A stretch of DNA of 17,523 nt from SM23-28-2 sp964512285 (lineage in GTDB: Bacteria > Chloroflexota > Dehalococcoidia > SM23-28-2), in contig CAZEJO010000037.1 of assembly GCA_964512285.1 (NCBI GenBank), positions 1 through 17,523 of the forward strand, in the 5' to 3' direction. Position numbers and translations under genes: made by a program. This document shows positions 12,945 to 17,523 of the stretch, piece by piece (positions within the stretch are counted from its first letter, which is position 1; every line of letters starts with the position of its first letter). Below the pieces are notes generated by a model, which was not told the DNA's origin, ran no database searches, and worked only from the letters and a program-made list of their open reading frames with translations.

Positions 12945-12979
12945 AAGAGGCCAGCTCCGACAAGCGGAGCCGGCCTCTT
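12945..12979. terminator. Long GC-rich hairpin after the TSP3 surface protein
   Basis: AAGAGGCCAGCTCCG (12945-12959) and CGGAGCCGGCCTCTT (12965-12979) pair almost perfectly, with one mismatched or wobble position, around a five-base loop. It stands 25 bases after the stop of the minus-strand surface-protein gene. The following minus-strand bases (GTCATT) are only weakly T-rich, so it may terminate poorly or protect the transcript end. Confidence 0.65.
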
Positions 12980-13003
12980 AGATTCTAGCTAAGGTTAGAA
13001 GTT

Positions 13004-14443
13004 CTACCGTCGGCGGCGCCAGACGGCCGAAGCCGCCGTGCCGATGCTGCCCAGCATTAGGGCCGCCGCCACGCCGATGACGTATATGGCCCACGTGGGG
13101 AAGCCGCCATCGTCGGAGCCAAGCAGGCCGGCTCCGCCAACCACAGGAGGCACGGGAGTGGGAGTGGGTGTGGGAGTAGGCGTCGGCGTCAGCGTCGGCT
13201 CCACCGTGGGCTCCACCGTGGCCGTCTCCGTCGGCTCCTCGGTGGGCTCCTCGGTGGGCTCCTCCGTGGGCTCCTCCGTGGGCTCCTCCGTCGGCGTCTC
13301 CGCTGGTGGTCCGGTGACGGTCACCGTGGACGTCAGAGTCAACTCAACGACCTCGCCATCGAATGTGTTCGGGTTCGGGTCGCAGGCGTCACCGATGCGG
13401 TCCCCGTCGGCGTCGGCGTTGTCGGGGTTGCTGACCAGAGGACAGTTGTCCTGGCGGTTCAGGTAGATGTCGCCGTCCACGTCGGTGTCCTGTTCATCGG
13501 GCGTGGGGTCGCACGCGCTGTCGATGCCGTCGGCGTCGGGGTCGCCGTCGCCCTGGACGAAGGGTGAGCCCTGGTTGACATCGAAGGGGCAGGTGTCGAC
13601 GTCGTTCTCGTAGCCGTCGCCGTCAGCGTCCCCTTGGCTCTTGGTGTACGTGGTGAACACGTAGTCGCCGCCGGTCGTGGGGTTGGTGCTCACCACGTAG
13701 CCGCTTTCGTCCGCAGCGGTGTCCGCAAAGTCCTTGGAAATGCCGAACAAGGTGGTGGTGGTGCCCAGAGGCGTGCAGAAGTCACTTATCGATCCAGGTA
13801 CCAGCTCGGCGGTAGGGTCATTGAGCACGCTTACCGAGCTGTAGCCAAGGCTGGCGTCGAAGGACATGCCCAGGAGAGACGTTCCCGGCTCGAAGACGAC
13901 GAAGTTCATGGACACCGGTGTGCCGGCCACGCTGGTCTGACCGTAGGAGCGAGATACGGGGGTGAGCCCGGGGAACATGGTCTCAAGGAAGTCGGGGTAA
14001 AGGTCCACACCGTCCGGCAGGGTGTTGCCGTCGAAGTCCGCGAACTGATCCGCGTGTATGACCGACCCAGCCGTCTTGTCGACTGTGGCGTTCAGCATGG
14101 TGAACGCCGTGGGCAGGTCAGTGGTGCAGGTGTTGTTGAGAAGCCCCAGGGTAGAATCTGACACCAGGTCGGCCACGTGGGCCCCCAGGGGCATACTCGG
14201 GTCGCCCCTGCCAAACTCCGACGGCGTGAAGTTAATTATCACATCGAAGTTGAAGTCACCCGCCGGAACGCTAAACGATGTGATGACATCTGCATTGGCT
14301 CCCGCCTCAGTGTCGGACAGGCTGGCGGAAACCACCGGGTTGTATGTGGCCCTCGCGATGTCCCACTGGGCCACAAACACGACCACCGCCAGCAATACCG
14401 CTAAGGCTGCCAGCGGACGTATTAGATCACGCTTGGCCTTCAT
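13004..14443 (-). CDS. Membrane-anchored surface protein with thrombospondin type 3 repeats
   Basis: A 479-residue exported protein of unknown function. Residues 8-30 are a signal sequence (LIRPLAALAVLLAVVVFVAQ). The region to about 255 is a beta-rich, Cys-poor ectodomain that I do not recognise. Three or four calcium-binding TSP3 repeats follow, for example GDADGDGYENDVDTCPFD, DADGIDSACDPTPDEQDTD and NADADGDRIGDACDPNP. Then come a stalk of five Thr-Glu-Glu-Pro units and a Thr/Pro run, a Gly-rich spacer, one membrane helix (WAIYVIGVAAALMLGSIGTA) and a terminal arginine cluster (RRRR). This anchor-plus-Arg ending resembles protein-sorting tails, but no known motif such as LPxTG is present. The start ATG has GGAGG upstream and overlaps a possible upstream small gene by ATGA. 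Confidence 0.88.
   Translation of the reverse strand: MKAKRDLIRPLAALAVLLAVVVFVAQWDIARATYNPVVSASLSDTEAGANADVITSFSVPAGDFNFDVIINFTPSEFGRGDPSMPLGAHVADLVSDSTLGLLNNTCTTDLPTAFTMLNATVDKTAGSVIHADQFADFDGNTLPDGVDLYPDFLETMFPGLTPVSRSYGQTSVAGTPVSMNFVVFEPGTSLLGMSFDASLGYSSVSVLNDPTAELVPGSISDFCTPLGTTTTLFGISKDFADTAADESGYVVSTNPTTGGDYVFTTYTKSQGDADGDGYENDVDTCPFDVNQGSPFVQGDGDPDADGIDSACDPTPDEQDTDVDGDIYLNRQDNCPLVSNPDNADADGDRIGDACDPNPNTFDGEVVELTLTSTVTVTGPPAETPTEEPTEEPTEEPTEEPTEEPTETATVEPTVEPTLTPTPTPTPTPTPVPPVVGGAGLLGSDDGGFPTWAIYVIGVAAALMLGSIGTAASAVWRRRR
13233..13292. repeat. Five 12-bp tandem units coding for Thr-Glu-Glu-Pro
   Basis: Five consecutive copies of GGCTCCTCSGTS encode the TEEP stalk of the surface protein on the minus strand. 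A less regular Thr/Pro-coding run follows at about 13150-13195. Such arrays vary in copy number by slippage, so stalk length may differ between strains. Confidence 0.9.
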
Positions 14444-14664
14444 TCGCTATATCCTCCTTCCTCAAAAAGCGCAAACCTCTCCCTCCCGGTCAACTCCAGA
14501 CAAAGCCTGAATAAGGGAAGCAGAAGCCCCGGCGCTTGATGATCGCTATCAAAAAGCCCGCCCATCATCTCGCTGTGGAGACACTGATAGGCCCGGCACT
14601 GCACCTGTTCCTGTAGACCCAACGCTCTCCTGCAGGTACCTATCACCTGCTCGTTAGCTAACAC
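14440..14664 (-). CDS. Possible leaderless 74-aa upstream ORF coupled to the TSP3 gene
   Basis: The frame starts with GTG at 14662-14664, exactly where the promoter at 14672-14699 should begin transcription. It ends with a TGA that overlaps the ATG of the surface-protein gene (ATGA). The translation (MLANEQVIGTCRRALGLQEQ and so on, with four Cys) shows no known family, and codon usage is less GC-biased than in neighbours. It may be a real leaderless leader protein, or simply an open frame in a 220-base untranslated leader. The perfect palindrome GTTAGCTAAC (14653-14662) covers its first codons. Confidence 0.3.
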   Translation of the reverse strand: MLANEQVIGTCRRALGLQEQVQCRAYQCLHSEMMGGLFDSDHQAPGLLLPLFRLCLELTGRERFALFEEGGYSE

Positions 14665-14671
14665 TAGCGAT

Positions 14672-14699
14672 ATGATACCTGATCATCATTGCTTGTCAA
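14672..14699 (-). promoter_or_regulatory. Promoter of the TSP3 surface-protein gene
   Basis: A perfect TTGACA (14694-14699), a 16-bp spacer and TATCAT (14672-14677) on the minus strand. Transcription should start near 14665, giving a leader of about 220 bases before the ATG at 14443, or a leaderless start at the GTG 14664. Confidence 0.7.
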
Positions 14700-15007
14700 T
14701 AGCCCTGGCAATTGTTTGTTATTGCTTTTTCGCAGTCTTTGTCGCTTGCCCGAATCTAATTGGGGCCAGCAGCGTTCTGTTAGATGGGTAAGCAAGGGCC
14801 GCACCCCTTTTGCTTTTGGAACCCAGACATCCGGCCCGCTCCTGACCAGGGGGCGGGCCCTTCGCTTGGCTGCGACCAGCCTTTACCCTTTTTCACCCTC
14901 GCTTCACCATCCTTGTGCTGATCTTCACTGGTTGTCCTGCGTGATTGTGGGCATAATGTTTGTTGAAATGGTAACAATGTCTGGCCCATGTTCGACACGA
15001 ACCTATT

Positions 15008-15225
15008 CCCTTTCGGGAGAAAAGGTATTACAATTTGCGAAAGTTATCCATTTACATAATATGCTCTACAGGTGAAAGCAGGCAGCAGATGTGGCTTGTG
15101 CGTGCAGGCTGAGAGGAGATCCCGTCGGGTGACGCGTATGTCCCCGATGGGATAATCCCCGTTCGGGGTGGAAAGCAATAGAAAGGCATGTTATAATTGC
15201 CGAAATTATCTGTTGACATAAGAAT
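15008..15225 (+). repeat. Duplicated hairpin plus promoter-like block before the VWA gene
   Basis: Two imperfect copies lie at 15008-15062 and 15157-15225. Each has a small C-rich/G-rich hairpin (CCCTTTCGGG; CCCCGTTCGGGG), a purine run with AAAGG, a -10-like box (TATTACAAT; TGTTATAAT), then a shared segment of the form GCGAAAGTTATC or GCCGAAATTATC, followed by TTTACATAA or TTGACATAA. Between the copies is an 11-bp stem, ATCCCGTCGGG (15119-15129) with CCCGATGGGAT (15143-15153), including one G-U pair. Confidence 0.6.
15189..15197 (+). promoter_or_regulatory. Extended -10 promoter element of the VWA gene
   Basis: TGTTATAAT (TG at 15189-15190, perfect TATAAT at 15192-15197) fits an extended -10 element, which can work without a good -35; none is seen at 16-18 bp upstream. 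The start near 15204 gives a leader of about 60 bases. A perfect TTGACA at 15213-15218 lacks a good -10 after it. Confidence 0.5.
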
Positions 15226-15262
15226 GGTGTTCTCCGCGTAGGTGAGAGAGGTAGGAGCGATC

Positions 15263-17523
15263 ATGTGGAGTAGAACTCGTTTCAGCAAGGGACTTTTGTT
15301 AGCAGCGTGTGCGCTGCTGCTGCTGGGCGGGCTGGCGCTGGCGACCTTGGTCGGCAGCGTCGGCAGGTTCGCGCCGGGGACTTCCGCCCTGGCGATCGAT
15401 CCGCCTCACCTCGAAGTCGGTAAATGGGCTGACTCCGAGCTCTGCGAGACGGCCAGCATCCATCTGCAGGTGCGCGGCGAAGGCACGGCAATCGAGGAGC
15501 GGGTCCCCGTGGACGTCATGCTCGTCCTCGACCGCTCGGGCTCCATGGACGACGCCGATGACTGCGATCCCTGGTATTATGGTTGCTGGAACGTGCCTCA
15601 GCCCATCAACCACGCCAAGGATGCCGCCAAGGCCCTCGTGGAACAGCTCGACCCGGCTGTGGACCAGGTGGGCCTGGTCTCCTACGAAACCTGGGCTAGT
15701 TCCCCCATCGATCACGTGCTGACCTCGGGCGTCTCCGGCTTCAATGCCGTGAAGGGCGCCATCGATGCCCAGAGCGCCAACGGCTACACGAACATCGGCG
15801 ACGCGGTCTGGGCGGCTCAGCAGGAGCTGGAGTCCGGCCGCCATAACCCTGACGCCGTCCCGGTGATGGTGGTTCTCACCGACGGCATAGCAAACCGCAG
15901 CCATGCGGGCGATAGTTGCGATACCTGGCCCACCAGCCCCACCGTATGCACCAACGACGCCATCAACCAGGCGGCGGCAGCGAAGGCTGACGGCACGATC
16001 ATCTTTACCGTCGGCCTCAACCTGGTCTGGGGTGACTACCCAGGCGCCGGGCCACTCGCCCGGAGCGTCCTGGAAAGTATGGCCACTCCACCTTCGGCGA
16101 GCTACTATTTCGAGACTACCGAGTCCACTGAGCTCGAGGGCATCTTCGAGCAGATCGCTAACATACTCATCCTGATCGCCGGCAAGGACGTGGTTGTCAC
16201 CGAGATCCTGCCGTCCAACCTGCACTACGTGAGCGGCAGCGCCGTGCCGGCGCCCGACAGCGTCGTTGGCCAGACCCTCACCTGGCTACTGCCCATCGTC
16301 TCCATCGGCGATGTCTACGACTTCTACCTCGACGTCACTGTGGATCCCCCGGCCGGCCTTGTGCTGGCGGACGTATATCCGGATTCGCGGGTCGACTACA
16401 AGGACTACCAGGGCGACCTCCAGTCACTGCCTTTCCCGCAGACTTACGTGGACGTGGATCCCTGCGCTCATCCAGAGCTGTCCATCGATAAGGCGGTGAG
16501 CAGCAACACGGCGTCGCCTGGCGACTCGTTGACCTACACCGTGACGGTGCCAAACAGCGGAGGCGCCGACGCCACCAACGTGACGATAGAGGACGACTAC
16601 GACCAGACGTATCTGGATATCACCGACACCGGTGGCGCCGTGGATGATGGTGACAAGCTCACCTGGAATGGCGGCATAGTGGTTCCCGCCTTTGGAAGCG
16701 TTCAGAAGACCTATGAGGCGGAGGTGAAGGGCGAGGCCGCTTTCGAGTGCGGCGACACGCCCGTGGAGAACACTGCCGCCGTTTTCGAGGGCGGGGAGTT
16801 CGTGGATGACGACAGTGAGTTAGTGTGGGTGACGAAGGAGTGCGTGGATCTCAAGATCGTTGACCAGCACGTCGCCTGTCTCGACCTCAATGCCAACGGG
16901 GCGTGCGACCCCGACGAGCCGCTTCCGCAAGAGATACCGGTGAGCGAGGAAGTGACCATCATCGTCGCGAAGACCGTCCACAACAACGGCCCCGACGATG
17001 TTGATTATGCCGAAATAACGGGGACAATTACAGTTCCGCCTGACTGCGAGATCTTGTCCTCCGCTGAGCACGTGGAGCAGATTCACCCCATGCCGGTTAG
17101 CGTGAACATCCCTGTCATAGAAGAACCGTTCACCATTCACTGCTCTCAGCCCAGCAACCACACTTTCGAATTCGATAACATTATTACGCCCAAGGATCCC
17201 CAGGTAATTGACGTGGATCCTAGCAACAACACAGCCTACACCGTATGGACGGTACCGGCCGTCGCCGAGGCGGACGTCAAGATAGTCGACCAGTACTTCG
17301 TGGACCCGCCGGAGGAGATCAACGTCAGCGAGGATGTGCAGGTAACCCTGCGCAAGGTACTCCACAACAACGGGCCTTACCCCGGCGACGTGGCGGTGAC
17401 TCTCAACAAGACGGCCTCGGCGCCGCCCGACTGCACGATGATCCCAGCCGGTTTCTCGGTCAGCTGCTACGATGAGCAGGTAGTGCTGCCGCAGAGCGTG
17501 GATGTCATAGTTGACGAGTACTT
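15263..17523 (+). CDS. Large exported VWA and DUF11-repeat surface protein (3' end outside window)
   Basis: At least 753 residues; the frame is open at the right edge. The ATG at 15263-15265 has AGGAG five bases upstream. Residues 9-31 (KGLLLAACALLLLGGLALAT) are a signal sequence or anchor. A von Willebrand factor A domain spans about 83-300: VDVMLVLDRSGSMDD carries the metal-site DxSGS (residues 90-94), the Thr of NGYTNIGDAV and the Asp of VVLTDG (about 205) complete the MIDAS. An SSI-like beta domain follows, then DUF11-type repeats: PELSIDKAVSSNTASPGDSL with TYTVTVPNSG, then two related units containing VKIVDQ, NVSE(E/D)V and HNNGP. Such proteins display adhesive metal-binding domains on the cell surface. 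It is divergent from the TSP3 surface protein, with which it may be co-regulated. Confidence 0.93.
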   Translation, partial: MWSRTRFSKGLLLAACALLLLGGLALATLVGSVGRFAPGTSALAIDPPHLEVGKWADSELCETASIHLQVRGEGTAIEERVPVDVMLVLDRSGSMDDADDCDPWYYGCWNVPQPINHAKDAAKALVEQLDPAVDQVGLVSYETWASSPIDHVLTSGVSGFNAVKGAIDAQSANGYTNIGDAVWAAQQELESGRHNPDAVPVMVVLTDGIANRSHAGDSCDTWPTSPTVCTNDAINQAAAAKADGTIIFTVGLNLVWGDYPGAGPLARSVLESMATPPSASYYFETTESTELEGIFEQIANILILIAGKDVVVTEILPSNLHYVSGSAVPAPDSVVGQTLTWLLPIVSIGDVYDFYLDVTVDPPAGLVLADVYPDSRVDYKDYQGDLQSLPFPQTYVDVDPCAHPELSIDKAVSSNTASPGDSLTYTVTVPNSGGADATNVTIEDDYDQTYLDITDTGGAVDDGDKLTWNGGIVVPAFGSVQKTYEAEVKGEAAFECGDTPVENTAAVFEGGEFVDDDSELVWVTKECVDLKIVDQHVACLDLNANGACDPDEPLPQEIPVSEEVTIIVAKTVHNNGPDDVDYAEITGTITVPPDCEILSSAEHVEQIHPMPVSVNIPVIEEPFTIHCSQPSNHTFEFDNIITPKDPQVIDVDPSNNTAYTVWTVPAVAEADVKIVDQYFVDPPEEINVSEDVQVTLRKVLHNNGPYPGDVAVTLNKTASAPPDCTMIPAGFSVSCYDEQVVLPQSVDVIVDEY

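Larger units (their letters stand above)
14700..15262. other. Divergent regulatory region between two surface-protein genes
   Basis: No convincing gene is present; a 128-aa plus-strand frame (14689-15075) has no ribosome site or family features. The right half holds a duplicated hairpin/-10 block and a strong stem. TTGTTG and TAACAA form imperfect inverted arms in TTGTTGAAATGGTAACAA, at about 14957-14974. Confidence 0.5.

Noticed and set aside
11601..12992. A 463-aa plus-strand open frame
   Set aside because: It lies antisense to the intact GAPDH gene, is His/Gly-rich without motifs and has no ribosome site; it is a shadow of the high-GC coding strand.
14689..15075. A 128-aa plus-strand frame between the surface-protein genes
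   Set aside because: Its start has no ribosome site, the composition is not protein-like, and it runs through hairpins and promoter-like elements.
15299..16225. A 308-aa minus-strand open frame
   Set aside because: It is antisense to the VWA domain of the plus-strand gene, which has the MIDAS motif and a good ribosome site.

Overview
The window looks like an ordinary chromosomal stretch of a moderately high-GC bacterium. The ffh–rpsP–khpA–rimM translation cluster, all three tRNAs carrying an encoded CCA, secreted proteins that combine thrombospondin type 3 or dockerin-like repeats with short acidic or Pro/Thr-rich stalks, and a large VWA/DUF11 surface protein together suggest a Chloroflexota lineage, perhaps Dehalococcoidia-like. 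This placement is inference from gene content, not from a search. Nearly everything is on the minus strand; only the last gene is on the plus strand.

Layout, left to right. 1-1533: a TetR regulator cut by the window edge, and an exported molybdopterin (sulfite-oxidase-like) protein whose TSP3/dockerin-like tail sits out of frame. 1987-3076: tRNA-Trp with a clear promoter, and a YihY/BrkB membrane protein. 3287-4125: a strong promoter, a ~450-nt structured leader with an unmistakable ydaO/yuaA (cyclic di-AMP) riboswitch, a 91-aa zinc-ribbon protein and an overlapping 40-aa one-helix membrane peptide that I found by reading the sequence. 4130-4780: non-coding, with a possible remnant of a short-chain dehydrogenase. 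4781-7813: a family III CoA-transferase, an unrecognised Cys-rich small protein, a GYD-domain protein and a quinone-oxidoreductase-like MDR enzyme. 7841-8067: tRNA-Arg(CCT) and tRNA-Ala(CGC). 8105-11517: in transcription order ffh, rpsP, three tandem khpA copies and rimM. 11838-12851: glyceraldehyde-3-phosphate dehydrogenase. 13004-14443: a C-terminally anchored TSP3 surface protein. 15263-end: a divergent VWA/DUF11 surface protein that runs off the window.

How it fits together. The ffh-rimM block couples membrane targeting (SRP GTPase), ribosomal protein bS16, KH RNA-binding proteins and 16S maturation. Its genes are tightly packed with ATGA overlaps, and the usual trmD-rplS continuation is replaced by two tRNAs with their own promoter. 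The two divergent surface-protein genes share a 560-bp regulatory region.

The most unusual items are the c-di-AMP riboswitch over two tiny genes plus an extra structured leader, the khpA triplication with 380-bp mosaic repeats and acidic tails, an Ffh with an altered G3 motif (DTVGY instead of DTAGR), and the duplicated hairpin/-10 block before the VWA gene.
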